In this document: in pieces, positions 46,470 through 57,060 of the stretch
Layout of the letters: each line of letters begins with the position of its first letter
Numbering within the stretch: the stretch's first letter is position 1
Source of the DNA: Stramonita haemastoma
Taxonomy: Eukaryota; Mollusca; Gastropoda; Neogastropoda; Muricidae
DNA: 64,000 nt
Direction of reading: 5' to 3'
NCBI GenBank assembly: GCA_030674155.1
Contig: CM060320.1
Location: forward strand, 11,529,317 to 11,593,316
Made by a program: the position numbers and the translations under genes
The notes under the pieces: model-generated
What the model was told of the DNA's origin: nothing
Seen by the model: the letters and a program-made list of their open reading frames with translations, nothing else
Database searches by the model: none

Positions 46470-46695
<226 letters not shown>

Positions 46696-46859
46696 GTAAT
46701 AAAATGATGTATGGTATTTATATGGTGCTGAATCCTGTAAAGCAAACATATCAAAGCACTTGCATTCAAATCATCTATACGCATGCAACTGTCCACAAAA
46801 CATGAAAACAAACCTTCCACTCTACAAATCCACTGGAAAGAAACTGAGGCAATTTAGCA

Positions 46860-47165
46860 AGTAACTGCATACACACATGTTACACTATTCAGCAACTAAC
46901 AGCATACACACTCATGCTACATTATTCAGCTACTAACAACATACACAATCATGTTGCACTAATCAGCAACTAACGGCATACACAAACATGTTACACTATT
47001 CAGCAACTAACAGCATACACAAACATGTTGCATTATTCAGCAACTAACAGCATACACAAACATGTTGCATTATTCAGCAACTAACAGCATACACAAACAT
47101 GTTGCACTATTCAGCAACTAACAGCATACACAAACATGTTGCATTATTCAGCAACTGACAACTGA
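46860..47165. repeat. ~43-bp minisatellite, about 7 copies
   Basis: Unit ATTCAGCAACTAACAGCATA, CACAAACATGTTGCATT. Two further units reappear at 47548-47605, on the other side of the inserted SINE. Confidence 0.9.
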
Positions 47166-47169
47166 CAGG

Positions 47170-47520
47170 GGGGGGGGGGGACGGATAGCCTAGTGGTCAG
47201 AACATTGCACTGGCAATTTGACGACTGGGGTTCGATTCCGGTCAAGGAGATTTTTCCCATGAGTTAACATCAGTGCTGACTCCACTCTCCCCAAAGTCCT
47301 TCTGATGAGACTATTAACCGAGGTCCCACGTGCGAACGCACGCAGAACATCTTGCGCACACGTTAAATCCTATTCCGCTCTTCATAAGAGTAGGCCATCG
47401 TGTGCTGGTGGGAACAGATGACATTTACAAAAGTGCATACACACGGGGACTGGATGTAAAAAAGCACAAGAGTGCTTATCCCATTATCCTCAAGAATTAA
47501 AAAATAAATAAATAAAATAA
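47170..47520 (+). mobile_element. SINE type 1, full length, inserted in a minisatellite
   Basis: Head GATAGCCTAGTGGTCAGAAC with B box GGTTCGATTCC. Linker, centre and tail are complete, and it ends in (AAAT)n repeats. Minisatellite units lie on both sides (to 47165 and from 47548), so the SINE split a pre-existing array. Confidence 0.9.
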
Positions 47521-47769
47521 ACAACAAACACAAAATGGTTACATTATTCAGCAGCTGACAGCATACACACATGTTATTCCGCAGCTGACAGCATACACAC
47601 ATGCTACACTGACCAACACAGATATAGATAGGACATTTGCATACACACACTTCTTTCATATACCCTCCCCCCCCCCCAGCTTCATTCATGCAAGCAAACA
47701 TACAAACACACTTACACACATGCACAAGCACACACACACACACAAACACACACAATACAGACTGCACTC

Positions 47770-48012
47770 TCCAACTCCACTCTCCCTAAAAGTCCAGATG
47801 AGACTATAAACCGAGGCCCTGTGTGCGAACGCACGCAGAACATCTTGCGCACACATTAAATCCTGTTCCGCTTTTTCAGAGAGTAGGCCATTGTATGCCA
47901 GTGGGAACAGATGACAAGATTACAAAACTGCATACACACAGGGACTGGATGTAAAAAAAGCACAGGAGTGCTTATTCCAATATTCTCCATATAAAAGAAT
48001 AAATAAATAAAC
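47770..48012 (+). mobile_element. SINE type 1, head missing
   Basis: Starts in the linker (CCAACTCCACTCTCCCTAAA), continues through centre and tail, and ends TATAAAAGAATAAATAAATA. Confidence 0.85.
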
Positions 48013-48330
48013 AAGGAAGGATGGTGGCTGGATGGTTAAGATGTTCACCTGCCAATATATAAACCATGAGTTTCTGGGTTCATACCAGCCTCGCCCTTTT
48101 CTTCCCAGTTTGACGAAAAAATCGAAATGAATGTCAAAGTCAGTCATTCGGATGAGACTAGAAACCGAGGCCCCGTGTGCGAACGCATGCGAACATCTTG
48201 CACACACGTTAAAACCCCGTTCCACCTTTCGGAAGAGCAGGCCATCGTGTGCCAGTAGGAGCAGATGACAAAATTGTAAAAAACCAGCGTGCACACAGAT
48301 GTTGTGCTTAGACACCATCCCTGAAAAATG
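48013..48330 (+). mobile_element. SINE type 2, short form
   Basis: Head (GGCTGGATGGTTAAGATG, B-box-like GGGTTCATACC), linker, centre and GTGCTTAGACACCATCCCTG, ending in AAAGAGAAAGAG and a GA tract. It follows the SINE type 1 tail with no gap. Confidence 0.85.
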
Positions 48331-48331
48331 A

Positions 48332-48373
<42 letters not shown>

Positions 48374-48574
48374 GGAGAGGAGAGAGAGAGAAGAGAGAGA
48401 GGAGGAGGGGGGAGGACAGTGTGGTGTGTGTGTGTCACACAGGAGAGGAGAGAGATGACAGAGACAGACAGACAGACAGACAGAGACAGACAGACACAGT
48501 CAGACAGACAGACAGACAGACAGACAGTGAGTGAGTGAGTGTGGTGTGTGTGTGTGACAGAGAAAGACAGAGAG

Positions 48575-48640
<66 letters not shown>

Positions 48641-48680
48641 CACACAGACAGACAGACAGACACAGACAGACAGACAGATA
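48331..48680. repeat. GA and CAGA microsatellite cluster
   Basis: (GA)n, (GACA)n and GTGTGGTGTGTGTGTGT segments, the last occurring twice (48419, 48539). Confidence 0.9.
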
Positions 48681-48725
48681 GAAAGAGCATGTGGAAATGC
48701 AATGAATTATCAACGGATTATCTAC

Positions 48726-48926
48726 CTCCCCCCCCCCCCCCACCGCCCCCCCCCCCCCCCCCCCCCCCACCCCACACCCCCCCCCCCCTACTCGCCCCCC
48801 CTCCCCCCCCCCCCACCGCCCCACCCACCCCCCCCCCCCCCCCACTGCCCCAACCCCCCTCCCCCTATCGCCCCCCTCCTCCCCCCCACCCCCCATCCCC
48901 CTATCACCCCCCCCCCCCCTCCCCAG
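48726..48926. repeat. C-rich low-complexity block
   Basis: Runs of 6-20 C broken by A or T. The minus strand is G-rich with quadruplex potential. Base counts in the long runs may be unreliable. Confidence 0.9.
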
Positions 48927-49006
48927 GTAAGGGGTAGTTAAGGCATTGTGTTCTAAATCCATTGTTTATTTCTGCTTTATCCACATGGTGTACTGTGTTT
49001 TTTTAT

Positions 49007-49008
<2 letters not shown>

Positions 49009-49081
<73 letters not shown>

Positions 49082-49082
49082 T
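49009..49082. repeat. (GT)n microsatellite
   Basis: Pure GT tract. Confidence 0.95.
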
Positions 49083-49098
49083 GTGTATGTGTGTGTTT

Positions 49099-49165
49099 TC
49101 AAAGTCAAATGTTTATTTCCAGATGGTACATTGAATTAGCATTGATTTGCTTTTTGTCATCATGT
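49099..49165 (-). mobile_element. solo 3' end of LINE with TTTGA-type tail
   Basis: Antisense copy: TCAAAGTCAAATGTTTATTT, CCAGATGGTACATTGAATTA, TTGCTTTTTGTCATCA. Same family as 7107, 42317 and 60292. Confidence 0.6.
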
Positions 49166-49397
49166 TTGTGTTTGTGTACATGCATGTGTGTGTATGCATG
49201 TGTGTTTGTATGCATGCATGTGTGTGTATGCATGTGTGTGTATGTGCATATGTATGTGTGTGTGTGCATGTGTGTGTGTGCATGTGTGTTTCTATGCATG
49301 ATATGTGTGTGTGTGCATGCATGCATGTGTGTGTGTGTATGTCCAAGTATGTGTGCGATGTGTGTGTGTGTGTGTATATGTATATGTGTGTGGTGTG

Positions 49398-49453
<56 letters not shown>

Positions 49454-49455
49454 TG
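49166..49455. repeat. GTGTGCAT/GT low complexity
   Basis: TGCATGTGTGTGTATGCATG-type repeats followed by a pure GT tract (49398-49452). Val-Cys frames are artefacts. Confidence 0.9.
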
Positions 49456-49515
49456 TGACCATGTGGAATTTACAGAAATCAACAATGGATTTATAACACA
49501 GAAATGTCGTAACTA

Positions 49516-50040
49516 CCCCCCCTCCCCCCTCCCACCCTCCCCAGCCCCCCCCACCCCTCCCTCCCCAACCCCCCTCCCCAACCCCCACCCCTCCCTCCCC
49601 AACCCCCCACCCCTCCCTCCCCAACCCCCCACCCCTTCCCAACCCCCCACCCCTTCCCAACCCCCACCCCTCCCTCCTCACCCCAAACCCCTCCCTCCCC
49701 CACCCCTTCCCCTCTTTCCAATCCCCCTCCCTCCCCAACCCCTCCCCCCCTCCCCTTCCCCCCTCCCCCCATTTCCCTCCCCCCCATTTCCCTCCCCCCC
49801 ATTTCCCTCCCCTCTTTCCCCCCTCCATTTCCCCCCCCCCTCCCCCCCCCCCCCCCCATTTTGTCCCCCCTCTTTCCCCTTTCCTTCCCCCCTCCATCCC
49901 TCTACCCCTGTCACCTCCCTTAAGTCATCCCCCCCAACCTTCTCCCCCTCCTCCCCTCTTTTTTTCACCTCCCCCACCTAACTCCCCCTCACCCACTTCA
50001 CCCCTCTCCTCTCTCCTCCCCCCCCCCATTTTTCCCCCCC
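49516..50040. repeat. C-rich minisatellite-like block
   Basis: CCCCAACCCCCCACCCCTCC-type units passing into CCCCCATTTCCCTCC units. Strongly strand-asymmetric with G-quadruplex potential on the minus strand. Pro- and Gly-rich frames are artefacts. Confidence 0.9.
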
Positions 50041-50440
50041 ACTATTATGTCAATAAAATTTCAAATCTTCTTGCCATCATCTTGCAAAAGAACACTTTCA
50101 GTCATCTGTCCATTCATCCATTTTCATCCATTTGTTCATTCATTCATTCAAATTTTCTTTTCTTTTTCACCCCTTGTTCTATATTATCTTCCTCATGTTT
50201 CCACTACCTGAGTGACAAACCAAACATTCTTGAGAATTTATAACTACAGTGTACACATGCTGATTACATGTGGACACCTTCCCTTGCTTCATCTAAAAAA
50301 AATAAAAAATCTATATAAAAAAAAGAGAAAACCCCATTAACTAGCTGACAACCAGAAGATCATGTTGTGAAGCACATACTGTGTGTGACACTAATGTATG
50401 GTAGTTCTGTGTGACAATACTGTGTGACACTACCATGTGA
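50041..50440. other. non-coding DNA, no gene seen
   Basis: Contains short CATTCATCCATT repeats and a GTGTGACA-rich part near 50385-50440. Confidence 0.5.
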
Positions 50441-50700
50441 TGACACGTGTGTGTGTGTGTGTGTGTGGGGGGGGGTGTTCGTGTGTATGCATGCATGCCT
50501 GTGAGCATGCATGCATGTATGTGTGCATGTGTGTACATGTATAAGTAATAGTTTAAATGTCTTTTCTAGCCAATGGTCTTAATCATATTGTATTCCTAAA
50601 TTGGTGTGTGTGTGTTGTGTTTGTGTGTGTGTGCGCGCGCGTGTGTGTGCACGTGCGTGCGTGTGTGTGCATGCACTTGCACGTACATGTTGTGTGAGTG
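50441..50700. repeat. GT/GCAT low-complexity tracts
   Basis: GT runs, GCATGCATG words, and a GTGCGCGCGCGTGTG segment near 50630 (a strong Z-DNA-type sequence), with about 80 bases of unique DNA between. Confidence 0.8.
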
Positions 50701-50829
50701 TTGCATATTTAATTTGAAGTTACCTTAGAATGGGGCTAGGAGATGTTGCTGATTTTCGCAGTTGTTGTTGGTTGTTCCCGTTCTTGTTTTGTTTTGCTTT
50801 TCTCTTGGGGGGGAATCACTTACATTATG

Positions 50830-51265
50830 ATAGGTGACGGTGGCAGAATGGTTAAGACGTTCGCCTGCCAATATGTAAATCGTGAGTTTCTGGTTCGAAC
50901 CCAGCCTCGCCCTTTCTTCCAGTTTGACGAAAAATCGAACTGAATGTCAAAGTCATTCGGATGAGACTCGAAACTGAGGTCCGTGTGCGAATGCACGCAG
51001 AACATTGCGCACACGTTAAAACCCCGTTCCACCTTTCGGAAGAGTAGGCCATCGTGTGCCGGTAGGAGCGGATGACAAAATTATAACAAACCAGCATGCA
51101 CACAGGTGTCGTGTTTAGACACCATCCCTGAAGAAAATCGGGGAGTTGGAGTTGGGGATCTTTGCGCCTGGTGGCAGCATGATCTGTGGCTCTGTAGTCA
51201 AATGCAAGCGCTTTGATTTGTCTTTACAAGAGATAGCGCTATACAAATTCCATGTATTATTAAAT
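50830..51265 (+). mobile_element. SINE type 2 with an L2-type LINE 3' tail
   Basis: Head (GACGGTGGCAGAATGGTTAA, B box GGTTCGAACCC), linker, centre (CCACCTTTCGGAAGAGTAGG) and GTTTAGACACCATCCCTGAA as in other type 2 copies. From about 51195 it then continues with AAATGCAAGCGCTTTGATTT and TAGCGCTATACAAATTCCAT, the same 3' end as the LINE at 22781-22845. It ends in ATTATTAAATTAATTAATT. This tail replaces the ~230-bp tail of the long form. Confidence 0.85.
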
Positions 51266-51645
51266 TAATTAATTATTCTGTTTTTTCTTATGTGAAATTC
51301 AGTAACTGATATTTATTTACTTTTTTCATTGGAATTACTGATTTTGTTAGATTGTTAGAACTGCATTTTCCGTTTTGTTTATTGTAGTTCAATACGTTAG
51401 TAACGAAAGGTTGTTTTTTTCTTCTTCTTTTTAAAAATCACTTAGCAAGTATTGATCCCCTGAAATTCTTTATCCCATACATTGCCAACTACACCCCTTT
51501 CCCTGACACTCACCCCCATCACAACTTGTGAAAAGATGTTAAATGAATTTGAACATCTTCCCTGACAGCTGTAGTATATATACATGACAGCATCAACACA
51601 TCTTCCCTGACAAATAAGCATGGTACAGCATGTTGCTAAAAATGT
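51266..51645. other. AT-rich non-coding DNA, no gene seen
   Basis: Contains CATCTTCCCTGACA repeated at about 51555 and 51600. Confidence 0.5.
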
Positions 51646-51985
51646 GGCTCAACGTCTATAGAGGAAGACCAGACACCTGACCACTAGACAGTGGATAGAT
51701 TGACAGTCTACAGGAGAAAGACCAGACACCTGACCACTAGACAGTGGATAGACAGACAGTCTACAGGAGGAAGACCAGACACCTGACACTAGACAGTGGA
51801 TAGATAAGACAGTCTATAGGAGAAAGACCAGACACCTGACCACTAGACAGTGGATAGACAGTCTACAGGAGAAGACCAGACACCTGACCACTAGACAGTG
51901 GATAAGACAGTCTACAGGAGAAAGACCAGACACCTGACCACTAGACAGTGGATAGACAGTCTACAAGAGAAAGACCAGACACTCA
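51646..51985. repeat. ~50-58-bp minisatellite, about 6-7 copies
   Basis: Unit GAAAGACCAGACACCTGACC, ACTAGACAGTGGATAGACAG, TCTACAGGA. On the minus strand each unit contains TCTTTCTCCTGTAG, a good splice-acceptor match. Confidence 0.9.
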
Positions 51986-52074
51986 AACTGATGACTTGAA
52001 AGAAAAAAAAAGATAGGGGCACTGGAGATCACAGAAGGAAGAGCATCCCTGAATACTGAGCCAGAATTCCAGCA

Positions 52075-52077
<3 letters not shown>

Positions 52078-52135
<58 letters not shown>

Positions 52136-52290
52136 AAACACACACACACACACATGTGCACACACATTGCACATGAACACACACACACACACTGCACATG
52201 CACACACACATGCGCATGCGCGCACACACACTCACACACCACATACCACACAACCACACGTGCGCGCACACGCACACACACACACCACAT
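52078..52290. repeat. (CA)n-rich cluster
   Basis: Pure CA run at 52086-52130, then ACACATGCACAC and ACATGCGCATGCGCGC variants. Confidence 0.9.
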
Positions 52291-53970
52291 CAATAACCCA
52301 GTTGCCACACACAATAATATTATACATGAAACAATGCTATCCACACATGACGAACACAGCATGAACACAGAAAAGCCTGGGTGACATATAGACAGGTTAG
52401 AAAGGAAAGTGGGAAGGAATGGGAGATGAAAATGAGGGACAAAAAAGATGATGAACCTTTGTTCTAACCAGTATCAATCTTTTTGTGTGTGTGTAAGTGT
52501 TGTTGAAAGGTGTGTGGTTTGCAAGCTTTGTGGAAATTAGAGAAGGCAAATGAAAAGCAGGTTTCCTGAAGTAGTGTGTTCCAAACAGAGGGCCCACAGA
52601 GAGAAAAGCATTGGCTTTACAACTTCTTTACAAGTTTGACAACTGACAAGTACAACAGGGTGGAACGATTTTCAGACAATGAGCAAAAGTTCCTTGCTGG
52701 TAAGTATATCTGAATATGGTTACAAGAATATGCTGTCCGTCAATTTTTTTTTCATTTCCAGATAGTCCATTGAATAAGCAATGTGTTGCTATTTTAGGCC
52801 CAGGTAGGCTAACAGCACCCTAGCACAGGCACATGACTTTGTACGTGATTCTTACCTCCATTTGAAGCTAGTGCAAAGAACAAGGATGTGGAGTAATATG
52901 TTTGGTACAGACCGTTCTGATAATGAAATGAATCACCTTGTTATACAGGTTTGGGCCTTGTCTTTAAAAAAAAAAAAGAAGAAGAAAAAGAAAAAAAAAT
53001 GAGATTTTGTGGGCATATGACAAGAAGTATTTGCAGTAATCAACACAGCACAGCACAAATGCTGAAGTCAGAGTCAGAGTGGCTTGATGTGGAGGAGAAT
53101 GACAAACAGAACTGCTACAGGCAAGTTCAAAGCTGGTCGTACATGTCAGACTGATGACATAATCTGTCATGGTCTAGTCAAGCCAGAGTCAAGTACAACT
53201 CCAAGATTTTCAGCTGATTCAGGAAAAAAAAGGACCCTGGCAGTGCCGACAAAATGTGAATCAGACATAGAGCTGAGCAGATGTAGACATCTTTGATGGA
53301 GATCACTAAAGCCCAGCTCTGTTTGATCATCATTCAGTTCTAACTCTTTAAAAGTCATCCAAGATCTAACATTAAAACTACTTTTTAGTGTGTGCATAGA
53401 CTGAATCAGATTATCAATTTAGTCAGGTGCTGCAGATGTGTGTAGCTGTGTACCCTTTGTATAGGAGAGGTGGAGGAGTGAATCAGATGAGCTATTTCTG
53501 CTCTGTCATGGTTATCTCAGGCTACACTACACACTGCCCTCCCTGTGTTCTCATCATATTTATTCATTTTAACACAGTAGTGTTTCAGAGGTGGTGAGTC
53601 ATAAAGTACATCCAGAGACCACATCAATAACAAAAATACATCTTCTTCTACTTGTTCATTGAACCCTCAGAGAGCAACTACTGTTGTCTATCATATGGCA
53701 AAAATGTGTTACACTGGCGTTAAGTGCCTGACAAGTCAGGCCCAGTGCATCCAACTTAGGAGAGAATTGTTATCTTTAAAATCTTTATGGAAAGAAGGCA
53801 AGAGAATGGACCAAGAAGGCAGAAAATAGACAAGAAGAAGGTGACAGGGAGAAAAGGATAAGGGCAGACACAAAGAGAGGGATAGACAAGAGGAAATTCC
53901 AAATATAAAATTTCCAAAAGGTGAGGATGCTATTGCTATTATTACTATTCAGTATAGTATTCATACTGAG
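52291..53970. other. unique-looking non-coding DNA, no gene seen
   Basis: GTTTCCTGAAGTAGTGTGTT, CCAAACAGAGGGCCCACAGA and later GTCAAGCCAGAGTCAAGTAC look like parts of an interspersed repeat I cannot name. Bases 52750-52790 resemble the (TTTGAC)-tailed LINE end, weakly. No splice-flanked frame stands out. Confidence 0.45.
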
Positions 53971-54239
53971 AGGGGGGGGGGGGGGGTGGGGGGATGGGGA
54001 GGGGGTTGCTGATGATTTGCCTATAACAATATTCAGAAGAATCAAGATCTGTAACATGGTAACTGTAATTTATGTCCTATCATTACAAACAGAAGTCATG
54101 AAAGCAAATCTACAGTGGTAGCTAAGGATTGCATGGACATCCAGACAGACAGACAGACAGACGAGACAGACAGACAGACAGACAGACAGAAAAGTCACTG
54201 TGGTGATGCACTTTCCCTGAGGGAGCAACTTGAATTTCA
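53971..54239. repeat. poly(G) run and (CAGA)n tract
   Basis: G-run at about 53971-54006. CAGA units at 54140-54190. Confidence 0.85.
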
Positions 54240-54530
54240 CTTGGAGAAATCTGTTGTGTGAAAATGAAGTATAGTTCTATTATAACTCTAACAATACTGT
54301 CTGTTCTATGGATGTGATACATTATAGGCCTAGTACAGTTCTCTAATAACTCTAACAATACTGTCTGTTGTATGGAGATGACACATCATAGTACAGTTTT
54401 CTAATAACTCTAACAATACTGTCTGCTGTATGGAGATGACACATTTTAGTACAGTTCTCTAATAACATCACTGTCTGAAGATGACACATGATAATACAGT
54501 TCTGTAATAACTCTAACAACACTGTGCACA
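54240..54530. repeat. ~60-bp degenerate minisatellite, about 4-5 copies
   Basis: Unit AGTACAGTTCTCTAATAACT, CTAACAATACTGTCTGTTGT, ATGGAGATGACACAT. Confidence 0.85.
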
Positions 54531-54825
54531 GAATAAGAATACCATAATTTTTTTCAATTATAAAGAAATTAACAAGAAAATCCTAAAGAAACTATGTCAA
54601 AGCTTTCAGACAGGCTGTTTAGAATACCAGACATTTTGAGCACTTTTCCTCTCACACAGCACATTGCTTTACATTCATGGAATCACAGACATACAATGAT
54701 CACAGGCATACAATGGACACAGAATGTACTATCAACTGTGACAACAAAAAATCAACGGTGGAATCCAAAACTCATGCATTGTCTAAAGTCAGAATCACTT
54801 TCAAATGTCAAACAGGCTTGTACAC
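54531..54825. other. non-coding DNA, no gene seen
   Basis: Short ACACAGAATG and CAATGGACAC-type near repeats only. Confidence 0.5.
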
Positions 54826-54861
54826 ACTCACACACACACACACACACACACGCACACCACA

Positions 54862-54935
<74 letters not shown>

Positions 54936-54958
54936 CTTCGAATCTTCACAAGAGAGAG

Positions 54959-55027
<69 letters not shown>

Positions 55028-55082
55028 CTCTTTCTCTCTCTCAGTCACACACACACACACACACCACACACACACACACATG

Positions 55083-55152
<70 letters not shown>

Positions 55153-55245
55153 GCACATGCATGGGGACTGGATGTAAAAAAGCACGTGAGTGCTTATTCC
55201 ATTATCCCCGATATAAAAGAATAAAATAAAATAAAAAATAAAATG

Positions 55246-55314
<69 letters not shown>

Positions 55315-55315
55315 A
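54826..55315. repeat. CA/CT microsatellite cluster
   Basis: (CA)n 54832-54932, (CT)n 54962-55038, (CA)n 55044-55147, and (CA)n 55244-55312. The SINE tail at 55155-55243 splits the last two. Confidence 0.95.
55155..55243 (+). mobile_element. SINE type 1 tail only
   Basis: ATGCATGGGGACTGGATGTA, AAAAAGCACGTGAGTGCTTA, TTCCATTATCCCCGATATAA, ending (AAAAT)n and embedded in a CA tract. Confidence 0.8.
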
Positions 55316-56190
55316 CTATATTCTGATACAAGGTATCAGACAGTCAAAGATCTACTTCACACAACACAAGGCAGTTTCTCCCTAGGAAGGATCAGTGACT
55401 GGGACAGGCCAACTTTCTGTGCTGCTCTGATGTTACAGCAGTGATGTCATCATCTTATTTCAAGCAACAACTCACAAACCAGCCCTGCTAGTACACATGC
55501 TCACATACAGATGGAGATTGAGATTCAGATGAAACAGTCAACAGGATGATCATAGTCATGTTTTACCAGGTCATAATCACAGAGTTTTCCAGCATATATT
55601 GGGGTTGCTTAGGAAAACTATGACTGTTTTCTATGTCTAATTATGAGTGAGTGTTTTGTTAAGGATTACTTCACAAATCAACTGATTGGCTGCTAAATGA
55701 ATGGCTTTTTTATCAACTGATTTAATTAAATGACAGTTGAACATTGACATCTGTTCAGTTTGGTTTGTAGCATTTACAGTCAATCACTCCGAACAGTTGA
55801 ACTGATGATCCTTCTCCAGGAATTGTCTATTTACCTATAGGGGTCTGTGACTGTCTGTGTCACTGTCTGTGCCTGTGTCACTGTCTGTGTCTCTGTCGGT
55901 GTCACTGTCTTCACCTTCCACTGCCTGTATGTGTGTTTGTTGCTTGCTTGTCTGTATGTCTGTCTGTTTTACTTGTATGACTGGTTACATACTTGCTTTG
56001 GTTGGGATTTACAATGAATCCTAAGAGACTTCAAAAAGTCCCTGGTAAATCTGAGTCCACACAAGACTATGGGATCTTTTATTAATTCAAAAACACTGTC
56101 TTTGATTTCATGGAATTCCAGTCAGATTTTAGAAAATTGTCTTGATATCTTAAGTCCCAATACTGCATGCACAGGAGTGCTACCCCCCTC
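55316..56190. other. unique-looking non-coding DNA, no gene seen
   Basis: Small GTGTCACTGTCTGT repeats at 55848-55912. No exon supported. Confidence 0.5.
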
Positions 56191-56448
56191 CTTCTCTCCC
56201 CCCCCCTCCCTCTCTCTCTCACTCACTCACTCACACACACACACTCTCTCTCTCTCTTCCTCTAACTCACTCTCTCACTCACTCACTCACTCACTCACTC
56301 ACTCACTCACTCACTCACACTCTCTCTCTCTCATGATTAAAAAAAAAATTGATTATATCTCTGATGAGGGCGGGGACTGGATGCAGAAAAGCACACAAGT
56401 GCTTATTATTTTTAATTATCCTCGAATAAAAGAATTTGCCTTGCCTTG

Positions 56449-56519
<71 letters not shown>
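56191..56519. repeat. CT/CACT microsatellites around a LINE-type tail
   Basis: (CT)n and (CACT)n at 56205-56330, tail element at 56350-56448, and (CT)n at 56449-56518. Confidence 0.9.
56350..56448 (+). mobile_element. LINE 3' terminus related to the SINE type 1 tail
   Basis: GATGAGGGCGGGGACTGGAT, GCAGAAAAGCACACAAGTGC, TTATTTTTAATTATCCTCGA, ATAAAAGAATTTGCCTTGCC. The GATGAGGGCGG start and the TTTGCCTTGCC terminal repeat match the LINE-like end at 23740-23838 rather than a SINE. Confidence 0.6.
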
Positions 56520-56520
<1 letters not shown>

Positions 56521-56639
56521 CTAAGCACCAACACTGAGTGATATGTAACACAGCAGATTCTAAAAATCATCAGCATCACTATCACAACACTGGCTGTTGA
56601 AAACTGCTTCAATCAATCCTGATGCTTTCAGCCAGGCCA

Positions 56640-57060
56640 ACCACAGAGGCCATACTAAGGCTGAAGTGTGAGCATTGGGTCTGTAGACAGACTTGTGCAG
56701 AAATATGACCCCAATAGACAACATCGCTACAGTCTGTAGACAGACATGTGCAGAAACATGAACCAATAAACAACATCCGTACAGTCTGCAGACAGACATG
56801 TGTAGAAACATGAACCAATAAACAACATCCCTACAGTCTGTAGACAGACGTGCAGAAACGGGACCCCAATAAACAACATCCCTACAATCTTAGACTTCAG
56901 CAACGGCTTAAAATTTTTTTTTTTTAAACAACAATCTCTAGACAGATATGTGCAGAAACATGACCCCAATAGACGACATCCCTAGTGTGTAGACGGACAT
57001 GTGCAGAAATATGACCCCAATAAACAACATCCCTACAGTCTGTAGGCAGACATGTCTACA
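56640..57060. repeat. ~66-bp minisatellite, about 6 copies
   Basis: Unit CAGACATGTGCAGAAACATG, ACCCCAATAAACAACATCCC, TACAGTCTGTAGA. On the minus strand each unit has TCTGTCTACAG followed by ACTGTAGGGATGTTG. A minus-strand frame is open across several units and beyond to 56560, but I do not call it. Confidence 0.9.

Noticed and set aside
47170..47240. Possible tRNA gene (A and B boxes)
   Set aside because: It is the head of a SINE type 1 copy. The rest of a cloverleaf cannot be folded convincingly and the same head recurs in other SINE copies.
56560..56811. Minus-strand frame running out of the 66-bp minisatellite
   Set aside because: Two different frames are open over the same segment and there is no donor downstream. 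I could not choose one, so it was left out as a gene.
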